NCBI GenBank assembly: GCA_905201915.1
Contig: CAJKQE010000102.1
Coordinates: 1-7,969, forward strand
Origin: an uncultured Lachnospiraceae bacterium
GTDB taxonomy: Bacteria > Bacillota > Clostridia > Lachnospirales > Lachnospiraceae
Direction: 5' to 3'
DNA: 7,969 bases
Shown: one piece after another, positions 1 through 5,767 of the stretch
Layout: each line of letters starts with the position of its first letter
Numbering within the stretch: the first letter of the stretch is position 1
The notes under the pieces: model-generated
What the model was told of the DNA's origin: nothing
The model's database searches: none
Seen by the model: the letters and a program-made list of their open reading frames with translations, nothing else
Program-made: the position numbers and the translations under genes

Positions 1-20
1 TGCTACAATCATCGAGTAAT

Positions 21-56
21 ACAATCTGAATATAGATTTGTTATCGCAAGATAACA
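21..56. repeat. Pair of small inverted repeats at the left edge
   Basis: Two adjacent dyads. ACAATCT (21-27) faces AGATTTGT (34-41) with one bulged base, and TGTTATC (39-45) faces GATAACA (50-56) as a perfect 7-bp stem around a GCAA loop. They lie between the window edge and a terminator, outside any complete gene. They could be integrase or regulator binding sites near an element end, or the 3' end of an upstream transcript. The sequence does not decide between these. Confidence 0.4.
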
Positions 57-76
57 TTGTGTCCAAACGTAAGATA

Positions 77-107
77 CCCCGGAACCGTAAGGTTTCCGGG
101 GTTTTTC
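77..107 (+). terminator. Intrinsic terminator, rightward
   Basis: CCCCGGAACC (77-86) pairs with GGTTTCCGGGG (91-101) around a GTAA loop with one bulged A, followed directly by TTTTT. The GC-rich stem plus T-run is a classic rho-independent terminator. It ends a + strand transcript entering from the left of the window. Frame 1 is open from base 1 to a TAA at 52-54, so the tail of that upstream gene may be just visible. Confidence 0.88.
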
Positions 108-151
108 TGTTGAGTAAAAAGTTTAAAATAAGGCTGTAAAGAATAGCAAAT

Positions 152-207
152 AAACTAAAAACAGGCAGGTATGGGAAGAAAATGAAAATCTTCGCAGATC
201 TGCCTGT
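152..207 (-). terminator. Terminator of the XRE repressor gene
   Basis: ACAGGCAG (161-168) and CTGCCTGT (200-207) form a perfect 8-bp stem extendable by a G-T and a T-A pair, with an inner GAAGA/TCTTC stem (175-179/189-193). Read on the - strand the hairpin is followed by TTTTTAGTTT. It starts 15 bases after the repressor stop codon, so it should end that leftward transcript. The + strand side has no T-run. Confidence 0.75.
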
Positions 208-222
208 GATACTGTTATGATA

Positions 223-837
223 CTATTTCTGTTCGTTATTGGAAAATTTCTGTGTTAAAAGTTCATCTCGTTTACGGATTCGTGTCTCAAAATCCAGTTC
301 TTCAATTTCTTTATGGGTGACAGGTTTGGAAGTGTAGTATTCCAACGTCTGCTTTTTCCACATATCAAACATATCTTTGCCTGTGAAATAAGATTCCAGG
401 CTTTCTCTGTTCTCCTGCAGATCAGCAAGAAAATTACACATATCTGCGTTTAAAGAATGTTCAGGATCATTTCCATAAAAGCGAAGTCCGGCATACCATT
501 TCTGTGTTTCTGTTTCTATATCACCGGGAAGTTTATTATTTATATCCAGTTCATACCGGAGTTCATTGGATTCATTCATCTGCAGTAAAACCCAAAGAAT
601 ATCGCTGAGAGTAGAAATCTGTACTTTATTTTCAGATAATCCAAATAACCAGTCCAGTGAGACATGAAATTTCTGAGCAATAGTCAATAACACATCATTG
701 GAGGGAGTAACCACACCATTTTCATAACTGGATAAAGTTGACTGACGTATACCAATAGCTGCGGAAAAGTTTTTTTGATTCATCTTCAGATCAGTTCGCA
801 GCTCTTTTATTTTTTCTGAAATAGATGATTCCTGCAT
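223..837 (-). CDS. XRE-family (cI-like) transcriptional repressor
   Basis: This is a 204-aa DNA-binding protein, probably the master repressor keeping the element quiescent. Residues about 9-66 form an HTH_3 domain (KIKELR, then MNQKNFSAAIGI and STLSSYENG as helices 2-3, ending in SLDWLFGLS). Residues 67-204 are charged and alpha-helical with no recognised domain. There is no S24 peptidase catalytic pair, so RecA-driven self-cleavage is not expected and induction must come by another route. The start at 837 is chosen because AAGGAGG lies 8 bases upstream (846-852 on the + strand). The open frame continues upstream to 894, but that extension would run through the RBS and promoter. It is transcribed away from xis/int from a shared control region and has its own terminator. 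The HTH class is certain; the repressor role is inferred from its divergent position. Confidence 0.9.
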   Translation of the reverse strand: MQESSISEKIKELRTDLKMNQKNFSAAIGIRQSTLSSYENGVVTPSNDVLLTIAQKFHVSLDWLFGLSENKVQISTLSDILWVLLQMNESNELRYELDINNKLPGDIETETQKWYAGLRFYGNDPEHSLNADMCNFLADLQENRESLESYFTGKDMFDMWKKQTLEYYTSKPVTHKEIEELDFETRIRKRDELLTQKFSNNEQK

Positions 838-865
838 ATTATCCACCTCCTTAAAAGCTATGATT

Positions 866-894
866 AGTATATCACAAATGATAAAAATCAACAA
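866..894 (-). promoter_or_regulatory. Promoter for the XRE repressor
   Basis: On the - strand, TTGTTG (889-894) and TATACT (866-871) are separated by exactly 17 bases, with the start site expected near 859 and a leader of about 20 nt carrying the AAGGAGG site. A TATCA/TGATA palindrome (870-883) fills the spacer and touches the -10, which suggests autoregulation. Confidence 0.65.
870..883. promoter_or_regulatory. Operator candidate O1
   Basis: TATCA (870-874), 4-base spacer CAAA, TGATA (879-883). It lies in the spacer of the leftward promoter and shares its half-site with the other two operator candidates in this intergenic region. Confidence 0.5.
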
Positions 895-904
895 TATAGA
901 AAAA

Positions 905-921
905 TATCATTCATGATGATA
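905..921. promoter_or_regulatory. Operator candidate O2
   Basis: TATCAT (905-910), 5-base spacer TCATG, ATGATA (916-921): a perfect 6+6 palindrome. It sits between the two divergent promoters, just upstream of the rightward -35 box. This is the best candidate binding site for the adjacent XRE repressor dimer. Confidence 0.6.
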
Positions 922-928
922 AAAAATA

Positions 929-957
929 TTGACAATGATTATTTAAAATGATATAGT
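929..957 (+). promoter_or_regulatory. Strong sigma-A promoter for xis-int operon
   Basis: Consensus TTGACA (929-934), 17-base spacer, TATAGT (952-957); transcription should start near 964. It faces the excisionase and integrase genes. The -10 box is covered by a TGATA-TAG-TATCA palindrome (949-961), so repressor binding would directly block it. Confidence 0.82.
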
Positions 958-961
958 ATCA
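949..961. promoter_or_regulatory. Operator candidate O3 over the rightward -10
   Basis: TGATA (949-953), TAG, TATCA (957-961). It overlaps the -10 hexamer of the rightward promoter. Further single ATGAT half-sites occur at 935, 968 and 992, the last abutting the xis start codon. Confidence 0.55.
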
Positions 962-996
962 GTGAAAATGATAATTATAGACAAGGAGGAAATGAT

Positions 997-1191
997 ATGC
1001 AGAGACAGAACTATATGATTACAGCGGAAGAAGTTGCAGAGAGCATGGGGATTTCACTTGGATATGCTTACAAGCTGCTTCGCAAACTGAACAAAGAGCT
1101 TGCAGATCAGGGATATGTAACCGTTGCGGGCAAGATACCGAGGGCATTCTGGGAAAAGAAATTTTATGGATATTCCCAGATTGCAATGTAA
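997..1191 (+). CDS. Excisionase-like small HTH protein
   Basis: This 64-aa basic protein has a predicted helix-turn-helix at residues about 8-34 (ITAEEVAESMGISLGYAYKL), followed by a wing-like segment (GYVTVAGKIPRAFW). Length, fold and position directly before a tyrosine integrase match the excisionase/recombination-directionality factors of integrative elements. Such proteins bend DNA at the attachment sites and push the integrase toward excision. The start is supported by AAGGAGG (983-989) 7 bases upstream. The gene is the first of the rightward transcript and ends 14 bases before the integrase. Because its promoter is overlapped by operators, it should be made only after derepression. It could instead be a small transcriptional regulator; the DNA-binding class is firmer than the excisionase role. 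Confidence 0.8.
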   Translation: MQRQNYMITAEEVAESMGISLGYAYKLLRKLNKELADQGYVTVAGKIPRAFWEKKFYGYSQIAM

Positions 1192-1205
1192 GGGGGTAAG
1201 AAAGT

Positions 1206-2423
1206 ATGGCAGCATACAAAGATGAAGAAAGAGGAACCTGGTATGTTTCATTTTATTATGAGGACTGGACAGGAGCCAAAAAGCGAAAAGTAAAAAGAGG
1301 ATTCCGCACTAAGAAAGAAGCATTAAATTTTGAAGCGGAGTATAAAAGAACAGCGAAAGCAGACATGGATATGACAATGGGAGAGTTTGTAGAAGTCTAC
1401 TTCCGAGACAAGTCTCAGTCATTGAAGGACAGGAGTATCAAGAACAAAAGAGATACGATGAATGCTCAACTGTTACCGTATTTTAAGGACAGACCGATGA
1501 ACAGTATCACACCAGCAGAGATTATCCAGTGGCAGAATACGATTATTGAAAAAGGATATTCAGATGATTATCTGAAAACAATACAGAATCAGATGACGGC
1601 ATTGTTTAATCATGCGAAGAATATCTACAATCTGGCAGATAATCCTTGTGACAAAGTAAAACGTATGGGAAAGACTTCAAAAAAGAAAATGAAGTTTTGG
1701 ACAATTGAAGAATATCGGCAGTTTATGACCGGAATAGAACCGGGAAGCAAATATTATGTGCTGTTTGAATTATTATTCTGGACAGGAGCGAGAGAAGGCG
1801 AAGCACTCAGCATTACACCTGCTGACATTGATTTTGAAAAGAATCTACTTCATATCAATAAAACTTACTACCGTATGCATGGAGAGGACGTGATTACATC
1901 TCCCAAAACAGAAGAATCGAACCGTACGATTTCCATACCGGAATTTCTGAAAAAAGAGATTCAGAACTATATTAGCAGACTGTATGAGTTGCCCGAAGAT
2001 GAACGGATTTTTCCAATGGTTCATGAAGCGGTACAGCATAAGTTAAAACAGGTGGTTCAAAAGACCGGAGTAAAAAAGATAAGAGTACACGACATTCGTC
2101 ACAGTCATGCGGCATTTCTGATCAATAAGGGAGTGCAACCATTGATGATTAAAGAAAGGTTTGGACATACGGACATTCGCATTACATTGAATACTTATGG
2201 GCACTTATATCCAGATCAGCAGAAAGTGGTGGCAGATATGCTGGATGATGAAAATATAAAAAGCTCCGGAAGTACGAACAACCGGAGCAATGTGACAAAT
2301 GGGGACGAATCCACAAATGTCAACCCTAGACAAGTTGATTATATCAGGGATTCTTCCAGAGAACAACAGATAATTGGCGAGAATAGTTTGAAAAATGGAG
2401 GAATTTATGGAACAGAGAAATGA
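1206..2423 (+). CDS. int: Tyrosine integrase (site-specific recombinase)
   Basis: This 405-aa phage-type integrase cuts and rejoins DNA at the element's attachment sites. Domains: an N-terminal arm-binding domain (about 1-48: TWYVSFYYEDWTG, FRTKKEAL), a SAM-like core-binding domain (about 56-145), and the catalytic domain (about 163-345). The full catalytic set is visible: R196 in GAREGE, K234 in TSPKTEE, H295 and R298 in HDIRHSHA, H321 in GHTDI, and nucleophile Y331 in LNTYGH, so the enzyme is probably active. After about residue 345 comes a hydrophilic Asn/Ser-rich tail of some 60 residues that is not part of the fold. The RBS is AGGGGGT (1191-1197), 8 bases before ATG. Its last 17 bases overlap the ATPase gene, implying translational coupling. 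Integrase class is certain; the target site cannot be read from this window. Confidence 0.97.
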   Translation: MAAYKDEERGTWYVSFYYEDWTGAKKRKVKRGFRTKKEALNFEAEYKRTAKADMDMTMGEFVEVYFRDKSQSLKDRSIKNKRDTMNAQLLPYFKDRPMNSITPAEIIQWQNTIIEKGYSDDYLKTIQNQMTALFNHAKNIYNLADNPCDKVKRMGKTSKKKMKFWTIEEYRQFMTGIEPGSKYYVLFELLFWTGAREGEALSITPADIDFEKNLLHINKTYYRMHGEDVITSPKTEESNRTISIPEFLKKEIQNYISRLYELPEDERIFPMVHEAVQHKLKQVVQKTGVKKIRVHDIRHSHAAFLINKGVQPLMIKERFGHTDIRITLNTYGHLYPDQQKVVADMLDDENIKSSGSTNNRSNVTNGDESTNVNPRQVDYIRDSSREQQIIGENSLKNGGIYGTEK

Positions 2424-3396
2424 GAATAAAACAGAATTGAAAATGATAAAGATGTCAGATGTCCAGTCCCAGACAGTGGACTGGCTCTGGTATCCATTTA
2501 TCCCTTATGGGAAATTAACGATCATTCAGGGTGATCCGGGCGATGGAAAAACTACGCTGATATTAAATATTGCAGCGAGATTGTCTAAAGGAGAAGGTCT
2601 GGATAACGATATGAAAGTAACAGAACCAGTAAAGATTATTTATCAGACAGCGGAAGATGGGCTGGCAGATACGGTAAAACCCAGACTGGAGCTGGCAGAA
2701 GCGGTCTGTGAAAGAATCATGGTTATAGATGAAACAGAAAAATCACTTTCCATGATAGATGAGAGACTGGAAACTGCTATCAAACGGACTGGTGCGAGAG
2801 TGCTTATTTTAGATCCGATTCAGGCATACCTTGGAGGAACAATGGATATGAACCGGGCAAATGAAGCAAGGGATATGACAAAAAGATTGAGCTTGCTGGC
2901 AGAAAAGTATAAATGTGCAATTTTATTAATCGGACATATGAATAAAGCTGGTGGAAATAAAGCTGCATATAGAGGAATGGGTTCGATTGACTTTTTTGCA
3001 GTAGCCAGAAGCGTATTACTGGTAGGAAGAATAGAGGGAGAACCGGACTTAAGAGCAGTGGTTCAGATTAAAAATAATCTGGCTGCATTTGGACATTCCA
3101 AAGCATTTCGCCTGACAGAAACCGGATTTGAGTGGACAGGTGACTATGAAATCACAGCAGATGAGGTGCTTGGTGGAATTGCTCCAAAGGTAAATAAACT
3201 GGAACAGGCAAAAAAGATGCTGAGGGAACTGGCAGAAACATCAACTTCTGTGCAAAGCAGTGAAATCTTTGATATGGCAGAAGATTTGAATATTTCTAAA
3301 AGAACACTGGAAAATGCAAAGAAGGAACTTGGAATTAAGGCAAGACGAATCGGTAATTCATGGTATTGGGATTTAGATAAAGTTAAGCCGGAATAA
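2407..3396 (+). CDS. RecA-fold ATPase, RepA/AAA_25 type
   Basis: This 329-aa ATPase resembles plasmid RepA-like hexameric helicases and the AAA_25 proteins of mobile elements. Walker A is GDPGDGKTT (42-50, Lys48); Walker B is VLILDP (132-137, Asp136). A sensor-like LLIGHMNK (173-180) and AYRGMGSIDFFAVARS (187-202) follow, which is the typical family signature. Residues about 262-325 look like a winged-helix domain (SSEIFDMAEDLNISKRTLENAKKELG) that could bind DNA. A likely role is unwinding or loading at an origin when the excised circle replicates, or processing during transfer. I start at 2407, with GGAGG (2397-2401) 5 bases upstream; an ATG at 2395 would overlap that RBS. The gene overlaps int by 17 bases. 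No separate initiator or primase gene is visible, which makes its winged helix and the repeats just downstream interesting. Confidence 0.88.
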   Translation: MEQRNENKTELKMIKMSDVQSQTVDWLWYPFIPYGKLTIIQGDPGDGKTTLILNIAARLSKGEGLDNDMKVTEPVKIIYQTAEDGLADTVKPRLELAEAVCERIMVIDETEKSLSMIDERLETAIKRTGARVLILDPIQAYLGGTMDMNRANEARDMTKRLSLLAEKYKCAILLIGHMNKAGGNKAAYRGMGSIDFFAVARSVLLVGRIEGEPDLRAVVQIKNNLAAFGHSKAFRLTETGFEWTGDYEITADEVLGGIAPKVNKLEQAKKMLRELAETSTSVQSSEIFDMAEDLNISKRTLENAKKELGIKARRIGNSWYWDLDKVKPE

Positions 3397-3404
3397 ATTA
3401 AGGG

Positions 3405-3481
3405 TGCAACATTGCAGAGTATATAGAAAATGCGGAATTAAAATGCAAGGTTGCAATCTGTAAAGACATTGCAGTGTTGCG
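3405..3481. repeat. Three TGCAA-N2-TTGCA repeats (iteron-like)
   Basis: The gap after the ATPase gene contains TGCAACATTGCA (3405-3416), TGCAAGGTTGCA (3444-3455) and the degenerate TGCAGTGTTGCG (3470-3481). Each is a short palindrome with a 2-base centre, spaced 39 and 26 bp apart. The outer two also form an imperfect long inverted repeat (GGGTGCAACATTGCA against TGCAGTGTTGCGTCC). Clustered dyads next to a RepA-type ATPase with a winged-helix end suggest an origin or an operator for that protein. Function is not shown by sequence. Confidence 0.6.
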
Positions 3482-3511
3482 TCCTTACATAAATTGTAAG
3501 AAGGTGAGAAC

Positions 3512-3745
3512 TTGAAAAACGTTATGATTCCAGAGGAGTTATTTGGAAAGATTATAAAATATCATTTACTGGATCAGGAACAGGAAGCAGATGATATAAG
3601 AAAAGGTCTGGAAAAAAAGCTGGATGCAATGGTAAATCGTGAGGCATACAGTAAATTCAAAACTGCGCCAACAGAAGAAGAACGGGAAAAGTTCCGGCAG
3701 GAGTATCTGGACAGAAAAGGAATGCAAGAGAGCTTTCGATGGTAA
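3512..3745 (+). CDS. Small conserved mobile-element protein, function unknown
   Basis: This 77-aa, highly charged, probably all-helical protein (PEELFGKIIKYHLL, then EADDIRKGLEKKLDAM, then TAPTEEEREKFRQEYLDRKG) ends in SFRW. From memory, relatives in Lachnospiraceae mobile elements are often auto-labelled 'complexin-2', a name that carries no real evidence here. No catalytic motif, membrane segment or DNA-binding fold is evident. The start is TTG at 3512 behind AAGGTGAG (3501-3508). The alternative ATG at 3524 has no good RBS, so TTG is preferred. It lies between the iteron-like repeats and the mobilization genes, always in the same direction, so it is probably an accessory of replication or transfer. 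The coding call is good; the function is unknown. Confidence 0.8.
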   Translation: MKNVMIPEELFGKIIKYHLLDQEQEADDIRKGLEKKLDAMVNREAYSKFKTAPTEEEREKFRQEYLDRKGMQESFRW

Positions 3746-3819
3746 CAGTTCGTGTTGATTACCTTTTTACAGGAGCGTGTCACGCCCCTGTGAGAAGTAA
3801 ACAAGAAGAAAGTTGGTAA
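3739..3819 (+). CDS. Possible 26-aa coupled small ORF
   Basis: An ATG at 3739 overlaps the stop of the preceding gene (ATGGTAA). It opens a 26-codon frame, beginning MVTVRVDYLFTGACHAPV and ending KQEESW, that stops at TAA 3817-3819. The overlap would allow re-initiation by terminating ribosomes; no strong RBS is present, only purine-rich AAGAGAG upstream. The middle of the frame is also a strong hairpin (3769-3791). It could be a real micro-protein, a leader peptide whose translation opens the hairpin, or an accidental frame across an RNA structure. No homologue is recognised. Confidence 0.35.
   Translation: MVTVRVDYLFTGACHAPVRSKQEESW
3769..3791 (+). repeat. Strong near-perfect hairpin between small genes
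   Basis: ACAGGAGCGTG (3769-3779), a central T, CACGCCCCTGT (3781-3791): 10 of 11 pairs match, with one A-C mismatch. A TTTTT run precedes it, but none follows on either strand in the right orientation, so it is not an intrinsic terminator. It may be an mRNA stability or processing element, a protein-binding palindrome, or part of a regulated leader for the DUF5348 gene about 100 bases downstream. Confidence 0.6.
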
Positions 3820-3895
3820 GGCGCATACGGAAAGCTGAGGCTGGACGGTGAGGTTGCTGTAAATTTGATAGTTGTGAAGAAGGGAGAACGATTCG

Positions 3896-4123
3896 ATGAA
3901 GCAGGGAAGATTAGGATATAACAGTAGCAATGACAGATATGGGTTATTAGCCTCGGACTTATGGATTGATACGGGATTTCACTGTGGAGAAGGTCTTGAG
4001 GTGCTGGTCGATGATAAGTGGGTAAGGACAAGAATGGAGATGAATCCAGCAAGAGAATGGTATCTGGTTGGAACGCCATACTGTGGAGATCTGGAATATG
4101 TGCAGGCAAGAATACCGGAATAA
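3896..4123 (+). CDS. DUF5348 family protein
   Basis: A 75-aa protein matching the DUF5348 pattern: an N-terminal GRLGYNSSNDRYGL strand pair, then FHCGEGLEVLVDDKWVRTRME, then WYLVGTPYCGDLEYVQARI. It looks like a compact all-beta domain with a conserved HCGE and WYLVG core. Function of the family is unknown. It is common beside relaxase and integrase genes in Clostridia and often has a replication or transfer gene neighbourhood. AGGGAG (3881-3886) lies 9 bases before the ATG. It follows a 76-base untranslated stretch after the possible 26-aa ORF and precedes the oriT-like region. Family assignment is by motif memory, without a profile search. Confidence 0.8.
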   Translation: MKQGRLGYNSSNDRYGLLASDLWIDTGFHCGEGLEVLVDDKWVRTRMEMNPAREWYLVGTPYCGDLEYVQARIPE

Positions 4124-4148
4124 TTTAGTCGAGAGAGTAACGAAAGAG

Positions 4149-4257
4149 ATAAAATAGCCCCCGGCAGGGCGCAAGGGTACTTTTGATGGACGGAACGGCT
4201 GTCGAAAGTGCTTTTGCGTTACTTTTGACAAAAGTAACAAAACCGCCGTATCCGGCG
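4149..4257 (+). other. Candidate origin of transfer (oriT) upstream of relaxase
   Basis: A dense set of inverted and direct repeats lies in the only sizeable gap before the Mob gene. GTTACTTTTG (4218-4227), A, CAAAAGTAAC (4229-4238) is a perfect 10-bp palindrome. ACTTTTGA recurs directly at 4179-4186 and 4221-4228, with the related GTGCTTTTGCG between them. GACGG (4189-4193) can pair with CTGTC around AACGG, and CGCCG/CGGCG (4244-4248/4253-4257) forms a further stem. GCCC/GGGC at the left edge adds another. MobV relaxases nick beside such an inverted repeat just upstream of their own gene. The exact nick site cannot be read. Confidence 0.6.
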
Positions 4258-4300
4258 AAGATTTCTTTTTATACTATAGCTGGTAAAGATACAAATTTAT

Positions 4301-4316
4301 GTGCCATGTCTGGCAC
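4301..4316 (+). repeat. Short hairpin in the relaxase leader
   Basis: GTGCCA (4301-4306), TGTC, TGGCAC (4311-4316): a perfect 6-bp stem with a 4-base loop, 15 bases ahead of the GGGGTG ribosome binding site of the relaxase gene. It could limit translation or serve as a protein site; there is no T-run, so it is not a terminator. Confidence 0.4.
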
Positions 4317-4342
4317 TGGTTTTAGAAAGTGGGGTGACGAAC

Positions 4343-5764
4343 ATGACGCTGAAACGAACAATTAGTGGTATGATCGGGACAGGTTCTCTGGCTCATAACA
4401 GAAGGGAATTTATAGCAGAAAATGTTGATTCAGACAGAGTGCAACTAAATATTTGCTATCAGAATGAGAATTTAAAAGAAGTTTATAAAGAACTGTTTGA
4501 TGAAGCTGTAGAACGATATAATATCGGGAAAAGAAAAGATAGACAGATTACAAATTACTATGAAAAAATCCGGCAGGGAAAACAAGAGAAGTTGTTCCAC
4601 GAAGTAATTTTTCAAATTGGAAATCGAGAAGATATGGCTGTCGGAACAGCAGAAGGAGATCTGGCTGTAAAAATACTGGATGAATATGTAAAGGACTTCC
4701 AGAAGCGGAATGCAACGTTACGGGTATTTGGGTGTTATCTACATCAGGATGAGTCTACTCCACATTTACATATTGATTTTATTCCTTATGTGACTGATTG
4801 GAAAGGAAAAGGAATGGACACCAGAGTTTCGTTGAAACAGGCATTAAAAAGTCTTGGATTTCAAGGTGGAAATAAGCATGATACAGAGTTGAACCAGTGG
4901 ATGAACCATGAAAAAAAGGTCCTGGCAGAGATTGCAAAACAGCATGGCATTGAATGGGAACAGAAAGGTACTCATGAGGAACATTTGGATGTTTATAACT
5001 TCAAGAAGAAAGAGCGAAAAAAGGAAGTACAGGAGCTGGAGCAGGAGAAAGAGTATCTAACTGCAGAAAACGAAGAACTGACAGCACAAATTGCGGAATT
5101 CAGAGCAGATATCCAGATTTTAAAAGACGATAAGGAACAGGCAAACAGGGAGAAACAAGAAGCAGAACAAAGGGCAGAGGACGCAGAAAAAGAAGTAAAA
5201 AGTCTGGAAGAGCGTCGAGATGTGCTGCAGCCGATTATGGATAATGCCAGTAAAGAAATAAAAGAATATGGAATGATTAAGACGTTTTTACCGGAGGCAG
5301 GAACATTTGAACGTGCAGTACCTTACAGAGAAAATAAAATCAAGCCATTGTTTATCAAGATGAAGAATCAGATTGCTGCATTAGCTGGAAAGGTTGTAGA
5401 ACTTAACAAAACGATAGAAAGCTGGAAAAACAAATATCAAAAATCTACGGAGAAATGTGATGATATCCAAACGCAGTTAGATGATGTGCGTAAAGAAAAT
5501 GGAAAATTATCAAATGATAATCAACGTTTACAAGAGATTTCGGACAGATATGACAGAGTGGTGCGTATTCTGGGAATGGAAACTGTAGAGGATGTGGTGC
5601 AGCAGGACATTAAAGAACAAAGGGCACTGGAAGAAAAACGGCGAATGGAGCAAATGCCAAAGGGAAGCGTTCTGAAACAGTTGGAATGGGCAACTCAAAA
5701 GAGCCAGATTGAAAACCAACAACGTAAGAAAAATAAAACAAAATACAAAGGATTGGAGATTTAG
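4343..5764 (+). CDS. mobV: Pre/Mob (MobV) relaxase
   Basis: This 473-aa DNA-nicking relaxase of the Mob_Pre family would cut one strand at oriT and pilot it into a recipient through another element's conjugation channel. The N-terminal catalytic domain spans about residues 1-215. Motif I is LAHNRRE with H18, matching the catalytic His of pMV158 MobM. The metal-binding motif is H134-Q-D-E-x-T-P-H141-L-H143-x-D145. Residues about 222-295 and 341-405 are heptad-rich coiled coils, as usual for the C-terminal half. I start at ATG 4343 with GGGGTG (4331-4336) 6 bases upstream; the frame is open further 5' to a GTG at 4301 without an RBS. It lies between the oriT-like repeats and tnpV. No coupling protein or T4SS gene is present, so mobilization must be in trans. 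All key residues seen are intact. Confidence 0.95.
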   Translation: MTLKRTISGMIGTGSLAHNRREFIAENVDSDRVQLNICYQNENLKEVYKELFDEAVERYNIGKRKDRQITNYYEKIRQGKQEKLFHEVIFQIGNREDMAVGTAEGDLAVKILDEYVKDFQKRNATLRVFGCYLHQDESTPHLHIDFIPYVTDWKGKGMDTRVSLKQALKSLGFQGGNKHDTELNQWMNHEKKVLAEIAKQHGIEWEQKGTHEEHLDVYNFKKKERKKEVQELEQEKEYLTAENEELTAQIAEFRADIQILKDDKEQANREKQEAEQRAEDAEKEVKSLEERRDVLQPIMDNASKEIKEYGMIKTFLPEAGTFERAVPYRENKIKPLFIKMKNQIAALAGKVVELNKTIESWKNKYQKSTEKCDDIQTQLDDVRKENGKLSNDNQRLQEISDRYDRVVRILGMETVEDVVQQDIKEQRALEEKRRMEQMPKGSVLKQLEWATQKSQIENQQRKKNKTKYKGLEI

Positions 5765-5767
5765 ACT

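Noticed and set aside
838..894. N-terminal extension of the repressor to an ATG at 894
   Set aside because: It would translate through the AAGGAGG site and the leftward promoter; the Met at 837 has an ideal RBS.
2395..2406. ATPase start at ATG 2395
   Set aside because: This ATG is part of the GGAGG ribosome binding site of the ATG at 2407 and has no RBS of its own.
3769..3791. Hairpin at 3769-3791 as an intrinsic terminator
   Set aside because: On neither strand is the stem followed by a T-run; the T-run precedes it on the + strand.
3574..4240. Several overlapping - strand open frames of 90-120 codons
   Set aside because: They are antisense shadows of the small + strand genes, Ser/Leu/Pro-rich, without RBS or recognisable domains.
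4225..4254. Promoter for the relaxase using TTGACA at 4225-4230
   Set aside because: With 17-18 base spacing the -10 would be GTATCC or TATCCG, which is poor. TATACT at 4270 is too far. Left as a note only.
4183..4365. 60-aa open frame on the + strand across the oriT-like region
   Set aside because: It runs through the palindromes and the relaxase RBS and overlaps the relaxase start. It has no RBS of its own, and its composition follows the repeats.
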